Source: Bicyclus anynana (lineage: Eukaryota > Arthropoda > Insecta > Lepidoptera > Nymphalidae). From it: a DNA stretch of 64,000 nt. This document shows, piece by piece, positions 1 to 12,487 of the stretch. Each line of letters opens with the position of its first letter. Position 1 is the stretch's first letter. The notes below the pieces were generated by a model. That model made no database searches, was not told the origin of the DNA, and saw only the letters and a program-made list of their open reading frames with translations. Location of the stretch: positions 5,818,292 to 5,882,291 of the forward strand of contig NC_069094.1 in NCBI RefSeq assembly GCF_947172395.1, written 5' to 3'. The translations under genes were made by a program, and so were the position numbers.

Positions 1-215
1 TAATGATCAGCGAATCTACGACGTCATTAATTCGTGCCCTTTTATATGGATCGGTTTTTCAGGGATCCGTGGCAGTGCTGCAAATCTGAGCCTTTAAATC
101 GCTGAAGCTCCCAAAGTAATGATCGCAGATATCCTGTTATTTTGGCATACTACTGATTTATATACAATTTAAAAAACTGTCATCAACCCTATTATAGGCA
201 CATGAGGCTTAACAC
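1..215. repeat. Interspersed repeat, shared with 28165-28395 in opposite orientation
   Basis: The block is recognisably the reverse complement of 28165-28395. Both copies share the stretches around the GACGTCATTAATTCGT, CAGGGATCCG, AGTAATGATCGCAGATA and ATACAATTTAAAAAACTGTC blocks. It is truncated by the window edge. No coding frame is preserved, and the family is not recognised. Confidence 0.7.
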
Positions 216-237
216 CTCTGCCTCAAGTTGACATTTT

Positions 238-545
238 TTTTTATTCTTTACAAGTTAGCCCTTGACTACAATCTCACCTGATGATAAGTGATGTCAGCAG
301 TCTCAGATGGAAGCGGACTAACTTGTTAGGAGGAGGATGAAATCCACACTCCTTTCGGTTTCTACACGGCATTGTACCTAAATCGCTTGGCGGTACGTCT
401 TTGCCTGTCTAGCCACGGCTGAAGCCTCCCAGCAGCCAAACCTGGACCAATTAAGAAAACCTCAATTGGCTCAGTCGGGGATCGTACCCGGGACCTCCGT
501 CTTGTATATCCACCGCGCATACCACTGCGCTACGGAGGCCGTCAA
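238..545 (-). mobile_element. tRNA-derived SINE, family A (copy 1)
   Basis: On the minus strand this reads from a tRNA-like head (ACGGCCTCCGTAGCGCAGTGG, with an A-box-like TAGCGCAGTGG and a B-box-like GGTACGATCCCC) through a body ending in CAAGGGCTAACTTGTAAAGA and an A-rich tail. Six further copies lie in this window. It sits downstream of C7orf25 exon 4, in the same intron. Confidence 0.85.
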
Positions 546-776
546 AGACAAATCAGTACTTTGTGGGATATGTTCCTATCAAGAGTCGCTGTTTAATGGC
601 TGCAGTTTTCCACTAACAATCAGGCGGGTTATATGCTCAACTATTAACTATTAATAAAAACCCGCATAACTGAGTATAAGTAGGCATAAGGTGCCTGAAA
701 ATTGGTTTGAATTAACACAGTATTATTATAACAATTATACCGCTAAGATATTCCCAAACTAAACAAAGATACATAC

Positions 777-3153
777 TTGTTTTCAAAAATCTCCTCATCA
801 CTACTAGACTCATATGAGTCATCAAACTCTACATTTGATCTAGAGTCTGGTAACACCTCTCCTTTTACAAACACTCCTTTTGATTTTAGCTTATTAGCCA
901 AAGACTCTTCAATCCCACTTACAAATTCAAATACAACCTGCAGTAAGAAAACATATCTATACATATTATAAAACAAATCCTTTCAGGCAAATACTTGGAC
1001 TTGCTTTTATAACAACGGAATTCTCAACAATTAAATTGGTTGTGTCAAAATTTAATTGTTTATAATTGCTATTTACATTGTTGGATTTTCTCTTTCCCTA
1101 TTTTGTAACACCATATACTGATGGCTCTCATTATATAAAAGTAGTTTTTTTTGGGGAGGAAAAAAGCCCTTTGAATTTCTGGCTTGGACCAACTAAATTA
1201 GCATCTGGTCAGCATAGAACCGCTTGGAGTTGCTTCATTTTGACTTAAAGATTTATCTCCACAGTTTGTGCTATGTAGCACGGTGCAGGTGACCATTCTT
1301 TCACTGTTAAAGTTTGCAGTGTTTCACGATTATTATGAACATCATAAGACAACTGTCACCCGCACCATGCTACAGTGCACATATTCGTAGTATAGTGTCT
1401 AATCATAAAATCATATAAAAATGTTACTATCACAAACATAGTTGTATCTAACACTAACCTTTGGTGACTGATACATACATGGGTAAAGCCGCGCACACTC
1501 CATGTAATCATCTGCTTGGTCTAGTATGGACCGTGCACCATATGATGCCTTTCCTGAGCTTAAAGCTGACAGCGATTTAGGATTTCTGGCAATAACTAAA
1601 ATATATATAATCAGTATAATAAGTGGAAATATAGAGTATCAATAAAGCAGGTATATACATTCTTTACCATAATAAAGGGATATTTATATGTGTACAGTTG
1701 TTACGATTTTTAACCTTTTAGGATTATTTTTGCCTGTCTGTCTGTTAGGAGTCAAGACCAATATCTCTGGAATGTGTGGAGGCTGGAGGTGGAGGTGTCA
1801 AGTTGAAATGAAAACCATATGTACACAGGTTTACAGTCCCTTAAAGCTATGCATCTTAGGGTACTTCACATTAACCTGGAACTATGAAATTAGGCAACTA
1901 ATTTCACCATAAACTACAAGTATTAGGGAAAAATCTAAAATCAATACATTTCCAACTTCCCTATTCAAACTATAGAGTTGTAGACACATTAAACAAAAAC
2001 TATAGCCTAATATAATATTATCCAATATAAAAGTGGGTAAAGTCTGTAGTATGGGTAAAGTTTTAAAGAATAAGTAGATATTATGTATGATGCAATCTTT
2101 ATGACATCTCTAAAATGAGCTGCTGTAGTCTCTATGATAATACTAGTCTCTATGGTCATACATCAACCCACACTGGGTGATGCCCTGCATCATAAAGATT
2201 GCATTGCTCATAATTTTGTATACTAGTTGTGAAAAATTATTATTTACCTTTAATCCATGTCTTTCCTTCATCACTGACAATATCTACCACCATTTTACTA
2301 TCATCATTGATATGAAACACTTTGCATACAGACAGCACTCCAGGCCTAACAGCACAATCAACAATCGCTCCTAAGTGGCGCAAGTTTGAACATGATAATT
2401 GTTCTATTTTCACCTTGCCTGATTTTTGTATCTAAAACAAACCAAATAAATGTTTATTTATAGTATTTACAGCATGGCCAATACACTTCGGATTCACATT
2501 TGAAGTTCATAACCAATAAAATATGCTTCCTCTTTGCACAAGCAACTTTTATAATTTTGTGACATTGCAAGTCCAATTCCATCCAATTATACCAATATTA
2601 TTATAAATTTGTGGAGGGCAAAGACAGTTCTAAGTATTACGAAATCAAGGCAGGTGTCCGGCTTGAATCAGCATCACAAAAGCTTCAGAACCATCTAAAT
2701 GGCATAGACCAGAGGATGCGAATTAAGAGAGTTAAAGCCAGCGTGTCCAAATCTACTCATGTCACTTAGACCCGAAAAGTGCACAAAGATAAAGCTTGGT
2801 AAAGAGACTCTACCACAAAGCAATGAAGCTAAATACCTAGGTTTTCATCTAGATAGAAAGCAAACCTGGCAAGAACACATAAAAAAGAAGGGTGAGGATC
2901 TCTGTATTCGCACAAGATCCTTAATGTGGTTGCTCGGCCGTCCATAATACTATTACATGCATTAACTTACTCTTTTTAAAAAGTCTGTTTCTTGGCGAAT
3001 TTTCCTTTGAAGTTTCAATACTCCATCCAAGTCCTGTCGGTCTATTAGCTGATCTATGAGCGATTCGCCATTTTTTATTTTATCAGCGAGCATTTCTAGA
3101 AGTTCTTCATTAGAACTGGTCATTGTTCTAATTTCTAATTGAATGGTTTCCAA
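777..3153 (-). CDS. C7orf25: UPF0415 protein C7orf25 homologue (DUF1308), 5' part
   Basis: Four exons on the minus strand join in one frame: 2971-3153, 2248-2431, 1459-1595 and 777-937. All have GT-AG borders, and the donors are GTAAGT, GTAAAT, GTTAGT and GTATGT. Together they give about 221 residues of a family that is about 420 long. Exon 2 has the conserved LRHLGAIVDCAV and VVDIVSDEGKTWIK stretches. Exon 3 has ARNPKSLSAL and YGARSILDQADD. Exon 4 has VVFEFVSGIEESLANKLKSK followed by an acidic serine-rich tail, matching the human DUF1308 protein block by block. The last visible exon ends in phase 2, and 1-776 holds only repeats, so the remaining ~200 residues lie off the left edge. The molecular function of the family is not established. 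The ATG at 3153 opens the frame; a second ATG ten codons in is possible. Confidence 0.85.
2645..2947 (+). mobile_element. Jockey-type non-LTR retrotransposon fragment (reverse transcriptase tail)
   Basis: The translation gives pieces typical of the thumb region of jockey-type reverse transcriptases: IDQRMRIKRVKASVSKSTHV, a stop, then SLRPEKCTKIKLGKETLPQ and NEAKYLGFHLDRKQTWQEHI. The in-frame stop and both truncated ends show it is dead. It lies in intron 1 of the C7orf25 homologue, in the opposite orientation. Confidence 0.8.
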
Positions 3154-4441
3154 ACTGGTTATATGTACTAAAAAAATAATCTTGTAAAACTAGGGAATTG
3201 AAATTTCACATATTCTCTTTGTTTCTACGTTTTCTATTTATGTTTTAATAACGTATATAATTTTAATTTTATAAAAAATACACTCAAATAGTAAATGGAA
3301 AGGTAAGGGGTAAAAGGTAAACATATTTTTATACATGGTTTCACTTACTATACGGTCTTGTGTAATGTATTATTTTATTCAATAACTGAATACTATTTTG
3401 TGTATTTAAATTTTAATTGCATTAAGCTTATTTCTGCAATAGGTTTCTGGCAGGATTCTTGAATTTGTTTTTGCAAACTTATAGTATTTTTTTTCTGCCA
3501 AAAACTATTTTTTTTTCACACTTCACAGACGACAAATGTAGTGTAGGTGAATAAAAAAAATATCTCAGACCAAAACATATTAAGTAGTAGTGATGTAATT
3601 AATACAAATCGATATAACCTTTAAGAACTACGACACATTAAAGAATAGACAGCATTGCTGAATACCCTAACGCCAAAATATAATGGGCTTAACTAAGAGT
3701 ATTTTGGGGATTTAGACGTGTTATAACTTATCTATTTTTCGACAACATTACATATTTGCAAGTTGAAGCATTTGTGTTAACTTCTTCTCTTTTTTGTCTT
3801 CCATGTATGGCCCATAAAGGCTTAGTAGTCCCAACTAGGCCTAAGGCCTAGTTCGGACTACTTTAGTATTTTAGTAGGGTATGAACAATTTTAGGATTTA
3901 CCGCCTAAAAATTGTTCGTACTCGACTGAAATATTAAGTAATCTGTATTATTGTCTTGTATATATTGTGTAGTAAGTCGGCCATTAACTTGAAGTAATAT
4001 AATAGGCTTAGAGCAATTACCATAGGACCTGCCTTGCTACGTTTCCCTCGCTGTCAAAAGTGTATGATCACGTTTCGTGCATTTTTTAAGCTGCGTGTAT
4101 ACAATCGATGATTCAAATTTATTTGTTTTTACGATTCAAATTTATAATTGTGTGCAGTGTAACGACACAATAAATATTTATTGGTGGTATATTTATATTT
4201 TCCATGTGTGAGTTTACCTTGTTTCCCTCAAAAAACGACAGACAATTTTGTTGAACTTGAGTGCGACATATGTCCACAGGTAATTGGTCTGAGTGTAGAG
4301 GTTTGCTGGTCACTGCTCTTTCGTTCAACCATAGACTAAAACATAAAGTCGTAGTTGCGCGCCATTTTTCGGTCACGTGACTGACAACTGGCCAACCAAC
4401 AGCCAGTACCACATAACCTGACCAAACTATAGTTTTTAGAA
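3154..4441. promoter_or_regulatory. Divergent intergenic region, C7orf25 / PA2G4
   Basis: This 1.29 kb separates the two start codons and must hold both promoters. No TATA box at a convincing distance was seen. It contains an inverted repeat at 3818-3862 (arms around AACTAGGCCT), an adjacent hairpin at about 3880-3925 built on GAACAATTTTAGG, and a hAT-like MITE at 4007-4293. The 148 bp between the MITE and the PA2G4 start is the likely core promoter and 5' leader, by position only. Confidence 0.4.
4007..4293. mobile_element. Diverged hAT-type MITE just upstream of PA2G4
   Basis: The left end, TTAGAGCAATTACCATAGG, and right end, GGTAATTGGTCTGAG, are inverted copies of the terminal repeat seen at 26352-26663. 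The internal CTGTCAAAAG and AAAACGACAGACAATTTTGT stretches also recur at 14944-15772. The target duplication is no longer readable. The right end is 148 bp from the PA2G4 start codon, so part of it may be transcribed as promoter or 5' UTR. Confidence 0.65.
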
Positions 4442-7400
4442 ATGGCTGACGTTATAGAAGCGGAAAAAACGATTGCTGAAGACTTGGTTGTTACCAAGTA
4501 CAAGCTAGCAGGACAAATTGTTAATCGTAAGTTTTTTGAAGCCACTGTGTTATATATCTATAAATCAAAACAAAAGTTCAAAAGTAGGACTCTCGTAACT
4601 TTCACGACTGGGACGGTGGACGCGTGTACGATGTCATCGCCATGCGGGCAATGTGCCTCAGTCTTTTGTAATCGTATTTTACTAAACTTTTGCCTTACAG
4701 TACCATTTCCCTTATTCCAGGTGTTTTAGAGCAACTTCTAGCAAAATGTGTGCCTGACGCATCGGCGCGTGAAATATGCGAGTTTGGGGACAAATTACTA
4801 CTGGACGAAACGTCGAAAGTCTTCAAAAAGGAAAAGGACTCTAAGAAAGGCATAGCGTTTTCAACATGCGTCTCCGTAAACAACTGCATATGCCACTTTT
4901 CACCAATTCCCAGTGAGACAGACTACATTCTGAAACAAGGGGACCTTGCTAAGATGTGAGCATTAAATTTAATTTAACATCTTACTTCTTGATATTCGTC
5001 TGTATGTGTTAATTAATTTCTTAAATTTGACGAGAAGTTGGTTATTTACTTCGGTCTCATTTGTAAGTTGAGAAATTGCTATCAAAGTTCAAAGGGCAAT
5101 GACCCGAGCGGCGGTTAAAATCATCCTTGAAAAAACTGTTTTAGAAGACATTGAACCTGAGATACATAGAATTAGTTTTATAAGTTATTGCACGACAGAT
5201 GCAAATTAATTCATTTTGCATGTTTAAATCATATTTGTATAATATTGATCCAATCACTATATCCATGTCACCAACAAAAGTGATTGCATTTGTGGATAGG
5301 TAATCCTATCCTATCCTATTAATATAAAGTTGTGTCATGAAATCTCAAATGTACCTCTGAAATGTTGTATTGCATTTCAGGCCTGTTCTAAATTGATTTA
5401 GATTGATTATTTACCTATTTTAATAGCCCTCTACTGGGCCAGGCATCCTCCATGTTCCTTAATGTCCGAGGCATAGGACTGTCCTCCCAAAGACTTTCCA
5501 ACTCCGGGCTGAGAATGACAAACATAGTACTTCATAGCCCAACCCAGTACTTGAAACCTGGACCTTGTGATCAAAAGCCATTTAGGATAACCCAACTGGA
5601 TCAACAATGAAGTTTGTACTTGATGTTCCAGTTCCCGTAGGAATATGGGGATAAAATTTAGCCTATATCACTCGGAAATAGTGTACACACTTGCTACACT
5701 ATGAATAACAGTGAACAATTTTCCAATTTGGTTCAGTAGTTTCTGGGCCTATTTAATACAAACAAACATCAAATCTTTCCTCAATGAGATACCAAATAAG
5801 CTGGAGAAACCACAATGATAATTATTAAACATCATAAGGTATGACAAATGAAACTTGGTAATGATTAATGTATGTAGATGCAGCTTTAGATCATTGTTTT
5901 TAATTTCTGCATGATATGTCCTGTTTATAATTGAAGTTGTTTATAGTATTTATAATATAATGATTGTCCTAGTGACCTAGGGGCCCACATCGATGGATTC
6001 ATTGCAGTTGTTGCACACACAGTGGCAGTGGGCGGTGGAGAGGTGTCTGGGCGGGCAGCTGATGTCCTCCTTGCAGCTCATCTGGCTAGTGAAGCCGCCT
6101 TGAGGTTACTCCGACCAGGGAATGAGGTGAGGTGAAATATTTCTCTAAATAGTAAACCAAATATTTATAACATAATATTTTCCTTTTATTAATAAACTGG
6201 ATATACATAATTTTATATAAAATAAAAAAGTCAAATACTGAATGAGTACTGTTTACCAACAAATAAATTCATAACTTATTTATTTTAAATTATGTATGGT
6301 TTGTTTATAAAATGTTATATAAAATAGATTTATCTTAAATAATTGTTAATTTTAATAAGCTTATTAATCAAATTTATTTGCATTAATTTCAAAACTAGTT
6401 AATTATAAGTATTATTAGGTGTGAAATGACTAGTGATTTATAACCTCATATTTGTTTGTTGATAAACAGTACTCATCAAGAAAGGCTGAAATGGTCATAT
6501 TGTTGTCCTTATTATAAATGATAAGACAAGGTGAATTTTATAATATGTATTGTAAATTATTTCAATATGGAATCTTAATAATAGAAAAAACTTTTTATTT
6601 TTGTTCTGTCGTTAATAGAACATCTTTATCTACAAAATAATAAAAAAATAATATTTTTTGTACAGAATTATGCAGTGACTGATGTTGTACAGAAAATCAG
6701 TGCAGAGTATGGGTGCAAGCCCATAGAGGGCATGTTGTCACACCAGTTGAAACAGTTCCGTATTGATGGGGAGAAGAGCATTATACAGAACCCATCTGAG
6801 GCTCAAAGGAAAGAGCATGAGAAAGCCACTTTTGAAACTTACGAAGTGTATGCCATGGATGTACTTATTTCTACTGGAGAAGGTGTTGTAAGTATCATCA
6901 TATTCTTTGTTTCCTGGGTCTTTCCACACTTGACTTGATTACTGTTTACTAAGCATTGTTTACTTTTTAACTTGGTTGAAATTAAAATATTGTTGAACCT
7001 TTATTGTTGTGCATGTATTGTTGAACATATTGCATTTGTGTGTGATGCTCATAAATAGGGTGCTGGATTTATTAGGTATTACTCATTAAATTTCTTTTGT
7101 ATTGGTAACCTTGATTAAGGTTTCTGTTGTGGTTTACTCATGGAGATCACCAAGTGGTTTAATGTTACATTAACAAATCATGGGCATGTGCTCATTCTAA
7201 TTTCAATGAGATCATGGCTAAATTCCAGTTCAAGTTATCATTAATTATTAAATGTACAACAAAATAAAAAAGATTCACTTCATGGCACAATAAACCTGCC
7301 AACATTAACCCTTAGTTTTACAAACCCTGATTTCTTTCCAGGCTATGTAACATTAATAGTGTGGCAGACATCAGGGAATAGAAAATTGTATAACTTAATG

Positions 7401-9138
7401 AAATATGCTTTATCGTATTTTAATCAAGTTCTATACAAACAAATAAAAAAAGCTATAAGTTACAGTAAAACTTCACATCATTTTGACTACTAGTTTTTGA
7501 ATTACTTTTAATCATTGAAATTTATAGGCTGTAAGTATTTACATTGTGGCCCATAATATTAGCTGTATTTGTAAAATACATAATTTATTTGTGCTTTTGT
7601 AGGGCCGTGAGATGGATACCAGATGTACGATATATAAAAAAACTGATGAAGTCTACCAACTCAAGTTGAAGGCATCAAGAATGTTCTATAGTGAGGTAAA
7701 GGATTACTTTATCAGTATACTCAAAATTGTTTTTATATTTAATTTGTTTAGACAGAACCCTAAATTGTGTGATGTCAATATCAACTATTTGATATTGTTA
7801 TATATTTAGGGTATAACAATGTAATGAGTTTGAGCCGGTTATGTTTTTGCATATATTGGTATAGATTATTACAACAATCAAATTAGTATACAGATATAAC
7901 TGAGAAATAGTTGTGTTCCTCTAGATTTGAACCTGTGGGTACTCTTAGTAATTTAATCACTCTTTTTAAAATTTTTAATCAAACATATAATTTTGGCTAA
8001 AACTTGTAGGTACGCAATAAGCATGGTTCAATGCCATTTAACCTACGAAGCTTCGACAAGGAGACAAGCGCAAGGCTCGGCGTTGTTGAATGTGTTAACC
8101 ACAAACTTATTGAGCCTTTCCAGGTATGTAAGATAGCTGCCATTTTTTTTTTTAGTTAATGTTTATACCATTCCATTACCATGAGTGTACTGACAAACAG
8201 GCAATTCTTTGCCATATCTTAAATATGGGGCATTTTCTTGTCCCCTCCAATTACACAGAAAATAGTGTGTTAAATGTAAGTGGGACAATAGTCCAGCGAG
8301 CAGAGATGAACCACAACCTCAATCCAGTTCCTTTTGCCGTGAAGCTATTGAGGCTATAAAATTGAAGATTTACAAGCCTAATAATAACACTTTCGAATTT
8401 AACTACATTAACCATAAAGTACTTTAGTACTAAAAGCTCAGTGAGGAATTATTATGATTTATCCTGTAGTAAGGATTGTTCATTTTGTATAGTTTGTATG
8501 TATAATAATGCCTACCCTAGATAAAAATCTTATGCACGCTACTGGTCACACTGATACTGTAACTATTTTTATTTCCAGGTGCTATATGAAAGACCAGGTG
8601 AATTAGTAGCACAGTTCAAATTCACCGCATTATTGCTGCCGAGCGGCACACACCGCATCACTGGTCTGCCCTTCGACAAGAGTCAGTGCAAGACTGAACG
8701 CTCACTCAAGGATCCCGAACTTAATGTAATTTTCTTTTATCATTATATTATACTTTTCGGAAAACTACATAATAATATTGATTGAAAATTTCAGAAGTAG
8801 AATTAACATAATATGCATATCATAGTCATAAAAAATATGTCCCTGTTATCTTTCAAAGCATACTTGTTAATAGTTTGATTTGAACAAGCACAGGGTATAG
8901 AAATGTAATTTTTTTGAGCTGATTTGTTACTGTTGACACTTCAGTTTGAACAATTACTACAATTTTAAAAGCACTAAAAATGTTAAATGTTAATCTTTAT
9001 TGAATATAAATAATAAATTGTTTGTAATTTAGTGTCTATTGTCTGCAGGCCCTACTCAACTCCTCTGCCAAGTCAAATAAGAAGAAGAAAAAGAAAGCTG
9101 GTGCTGAGGAAGCTATGGAAGTTGAAACTGCTGCTTAG
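4442..9138 (+). CDS. PA2G4: Proliferation-associated protein 2G4 (EBP1) homologue, complete
   Basis: Eight exons join in frame to 379 residues, against 394 in human: 4442-4526, 4721-4955, 5973-6126, 6666-6887, 7603-7695, 8010-8123, 8579-8725 and 9049-9138. All have GT-AG borders. The N-terminus carries TIAEDLVVTKYKLAGQIVNR. Further on are KKGIAFSTCVSVNNCICHFS, DLGAHIDGFIAVVAHT, KPIEGMLSHQLKQFRIDGEK and VAQFKFTALLLP. The last exon ends in a lysine run (NKKKKKKAG), matching the basic nucleic-acid-binding tail. The family has the methionine-aminopeptidase pita-bread fold but is catalytically inactive. It binds ribosomes and structured RNA and affects growth and ribosome biogenesis. Start chosen because ATG 4442 directly precedes the conserved N-terminal block. 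Introns hold a palindromic MITE (6238-6480) and assorted degenerate repeats (for example 5426-5600). Confidence 0.95.
6238..6480. mobile_element. MITE with inverted ends in PA2G4 intron 3
   Basis: GAGTACTGTTTACCAACAAA at the left faces TTGTTGATAAACAGTACTC at the right, as near-perfect inverted repeats around an AT-rich core. A half copy of the right end followed by the same CATCAAGAAAGGCTG flank recurs at 60433-60472. No coding capacity. Confidence 0.65.
8278..8330. repeat. Short tRNA-like SINE fragment in PA2G4 intron 6
   Basis: The segment GTGGGACAATAGTCCAGCGAGCAGAG resembles the GGTACGACAATAG head found in the SINE-like repeats at 18222, 39370 and 61735. Too short to assign firmly. Confidence 0.3.
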
Positions 9139-10560
9139 CAAATGAATTTTTCATCTACTGAGGGATTGAATTTAAATGAATTCAGCAGCTTTTTAACATC
9201 TCTCACGTGGACAATATTTTGACAGACTTGTACAGTGATGAAAAGAGCAATAATAATATAGCTTATCCCTCTATAGAGCTTTCAATGAATGTTTACCTTT
9301 TAGTATTCATTTTGAGCTATAAAGAATCAAGAAGATTGGCAAATTAGCTGTAAAATTATTGTTAATGTTTATGTACAAAATAACCCCCTTTTCTAAGTGT
9401 AAAATATTATTAACAAAAAACCCCCAATTTGATTTTCATTCTATTTTAAATCCCGTATTCATTAATATCTTTACTTTTAAATAGAAAAATACAGTAGAAC
9501 ACAAATATTTTAAAATCACTATATATGTACATAAATACCACAAAACTTATCCAAATCTATTACAAGTTTTCACATGGATTACTAAAAATGATATATTAAT
9601 AATTATCATTCCTAAGAACTCTATTGGTTTTCTAAACAATAATTTATTAGTGCACAAAATTTACTTTGACATAATTTTACTAGTAGGTACCTATTGAAAA
9701 AAATTGGTGCAATTCTTACTGGTATGATAACTGTTGTATTTACAATTATTTTGAAGTATTCAATATTTTTTGTAACCAACATTTATCAAGGGACTCAGAA
9801 AAATTTACAAAATGTATTTCTAAATTAGGATAAATTTTAATGACAAATAAATTGAAAATTTTTAATTGAATTTAGATGTATAGTGGGTACTTCAAAATAA
9901 TACTTTGTGGTAATTGTTAGTTCCATAAAATTATTAAAACTAAATCTCTTAATATAATTGAATGATTATATGACTCCTTGATGTATGTACATTTGAGGAA
10001 AATTTGAATTTCTACAAAATAATTCATTAAATTGAGTTATAATATGGAACTAATTATAACAATTCAAAGTTACAAAATCTGTGACAAGAGAGGAATAAAT
10101 CAAACTTGACCTTTGCGGTCTGTTTTTTTTATAATTATTACTGTTATTTTCACTTCCTTATCCAACCATTCCCATTAACTTCTGGCACATTCACAGATCT
10201 TATAGAATGGGAATGAAAATTTTTTTTTCATTTCCAAGTAAAATTCTGATAAGGTATTTTTACCCCTACTAGTATTTTTCTGGTAGTATACCAATATTTA
10301 AAAATATAACTTGAAAAATGAAGGACTTTCCATACAAAGTTTCAACCCCTGTTTCACCCCATTCTGATTAAATGTTTGCGACAAAACATATTCTAAACCC
10401 CCTCTATATTATCTTATGGTCTCAAATTGTTCCTTGTTTCTCTTAATTTATTCAGTAATTTTAGCGTGATGCCTGGTCAACAAAAATATGGAAACAGACA
10501 AAAAATTTAAAAAATATTTTTGACTATGCAGCTAAAATTTTCAAAATATATATATATATT

Positions 10561-10606
10561 ACAATTTTTATTCATACTTATACTGATAAGTATGAATAAA
10601 AATTGT
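10561..10606. repeat. Perfect hairpin with 21-bp arms
   Basis: Two 21-base arms, starting ACAATTTTTATTCATAC and ending GTATGAATAAAAATTGT, are exact reverse complements around a 4-base loop (ACTG). It lies beyond the PA2G4 stop, preceded by a short TA run. It could be a tiny palindromic MITE or a structured RNA element; nothing decides between these. Confidence 0.7.
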
Positions 10607-10674
10607 ATTCTACAATTTGTGATACTGCAATAACCTAAGCAATTTAGTTTTTGAACCTAATTGGACATGACTAA

Positions 10675-10955
10675 TTGACTGTGATAGCCTGGATATTTCC
10701 AAAGGGTGTGGGTTTGAATATGGTCTGGAGCATGCACTTCCAAGGCTCCCAACTTTTCAGTTGTGTGCATTTTAAGAAATTAAATATCATGGTGATCGAA
10801 AAACATTATGAGGAAACCTGCTTAACAGAGAATTTTCTTAATTGTGTAATGTCTGCCAATCTGCATTGGGCCAATGTGGTGGACTATTGGCCTTACCCAT
10901 TTCATTCAAAGAGGAAACTTGAGCTCAACAGAGAGCGAATATGAGTTTATAATGC
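10675..10955 (+). mobile_element. tRNA-derived SINE, family B (copy 1)
   Basis: It shares the order GGTGTGGGTTTGAATATGG (B-box-like), GCATGCAC, CAACTTTTCAGTTGTGTGC, AAGAAATTAAATATCA, GAGGAAACCTG and TCTGCCAATCTGCATTGGGC with copies at 22905, 29120, 29650 and 30600. Endings are degenerate. Confidence 0.75.
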
Positions 10956-11098
10956 TGATGATTAACTACAAAGGGAGTACTGAGCTAGACTCAGTATACT
11001 TAGCTAAAAATATCAACATGATGTAAAAAATTAACAACATATTTATCACATTTTATTTTTCAACAGGTATGTATTGTTTCTAATTTGTATTTTAATAT

Positions 11099-11773
11099 TT
11101 ACTTTACATCTTTAGTCTGTGCATCTGGATTTGTTTCAAGTGAAGATGATATAAAATCATATGTCTTGACTGCAGCGTTAGATGCATGTGTAGGGAGGTC
11201 GACAAGAAATCTAAATGTAGTCTTCACACCACAATTCCAATAGTATTTAAATAAATATGTCAACCTATCATTTGATGGCAGAGGCGGTAACTGAAAAGAT
11301 AAATTATCATGTACATAAATTGAATCCTAATATATCCTAATAATATTATAAATGTGAAAGTTTCTGTGGATGTTTGTTACTCTTTAACGCTGCAACTACT
11401 GAACCGATTTGGCTGAAATGAAATAAATAAATAGATAATAATAAATACATTAAGGCAGATGATATTATAGTTGTGACTGGTCAGAAGGACGTCTGTAAAT
11501 AGTTTCAATAAATTAGGAAAAATAACCTCGTATGGTATCTGTTTTTTCAATTCCCCAGCATAAGGGGAAACCCCTTTTTCTAATTCTTCATATAATTCAC
11601 TAGTTGTCGTACTGTCTTTCCATACTCCTTTATCAACTGTATAATATACTGCTGAACCGAGTATAGCAGATTTAATAGTAAACCTGAAAAGTTAAAATGA
11701 GCATTCATTTATTAACAAAGTTATATTTTCATTTAAGCTTAAGCGACACAATTTAAACGACATACTTCAGCAT
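11099..11773 (-). CDS. MIC13: MICOS complex subunit MIC13 (QIL1) homologue, complete
   Basis: Three minus-strand exons, 11766-11773, 11527-11683 and 11099-11290, join to 118 codons, the length of human MIC13. Exon 1 carries only ATG CTG AA before a GTATGT donor. Exon 2 starts with G TTT ACT ATT AAA, giving MLKFTIKSAILGSAVYYTVD, the N-terminal membrane segment with small-residue spacing that corresponds to FLIKGSVAGGAVYLVYD in human. The C-terminal exon has LPPLPSNDRLTYLFKYYWNC followed by GVKTTFRFLVDLP, matching the conserved PxxxW-N-G block, and ends TKDVK then TAA. MIC13 sits in the mitochondrial inner membrane and bridges the MIC10 and MIC60 subcomplexes at crista junctions. The exon 2 donor (GTTATT) is weak. 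The gene is divergent from Gpdh across a transposon-filled 2.2 kb gap. Confidence 0.88.
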
Positions 11774-12487
11774 TGTGTGATTTATTTGTTTATTTAATTA
11801 ATCCAAGTGGCGAGAAATTAGTAAATTACATAATTTTCAGGATAAAAAGCAAAATACAGGTCACAGACACAGGACTTCATGTCAAACACAGAAGTCAAAT
11901 AAAAAATACCAAAGAGTATAAAATCACCATATAGATATTTGCTCACTACCAAAGAATATGTACTCCAAGGAGAAGAAGTTAATCTACATTCACGAAAACG
12001 TTGGACTTATTATTATTTACGGCAAGCGACATTATTTACGGCAAGGCGCTGAAAACTTCAGTACAAAAATTTTTGGACATAGGAGACTATGCATGTGTTG
12101 GGTGTGAATATAAATTAGTAGGTACATAAATCAGACAGTAAGCGTACAAAAATTTCAACCACATCCTACATAGTCATTTGGTCAAGTGTTGATAATGGTC
12201 GAGTTGTGTAATTTTAAGATACATTAAAATAATCATGAGTTCGACCCCGGGTAAAACGATACCAAAAAAAATCTTTTTTTTGTTTTTTTCAATTCTTTGA
12301 AACTAATCTATTTTAAGTGTTTAAACCTTGTTTAAAAGTAAATGTTTAAAAGTAAGAGTCTTACTAAACCTCGATGAAAAAAAATTAAATAAAAAATCTC
12401 TATTTACAAAATTGCCGCTGTTTTAGTTCTAAAATATTCCGTTTGCGGAACTAGTAGCGCTGGTATGTCCAACGTTTTCGTGTATGT

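Larger units (their letters stand above)
9139..11098. other. Intergenic region between the PA2G4 and MIC13 3' ends
   Basis: The two genes converge here. The first several hundred bases should be PA2G4 3' UTR. AT-rich DNA follows, with a 46-bp hairpin at 10561-10606 and a SINE of family B at 10675-10955. No gene was seen. Confidence 0.5.

Noticed and set aside
4119..4412. Minus-strand frame of 97 codons upstream of PA2G4
   Set aside because: It spans the hAT MITE and promoter and has no domain.
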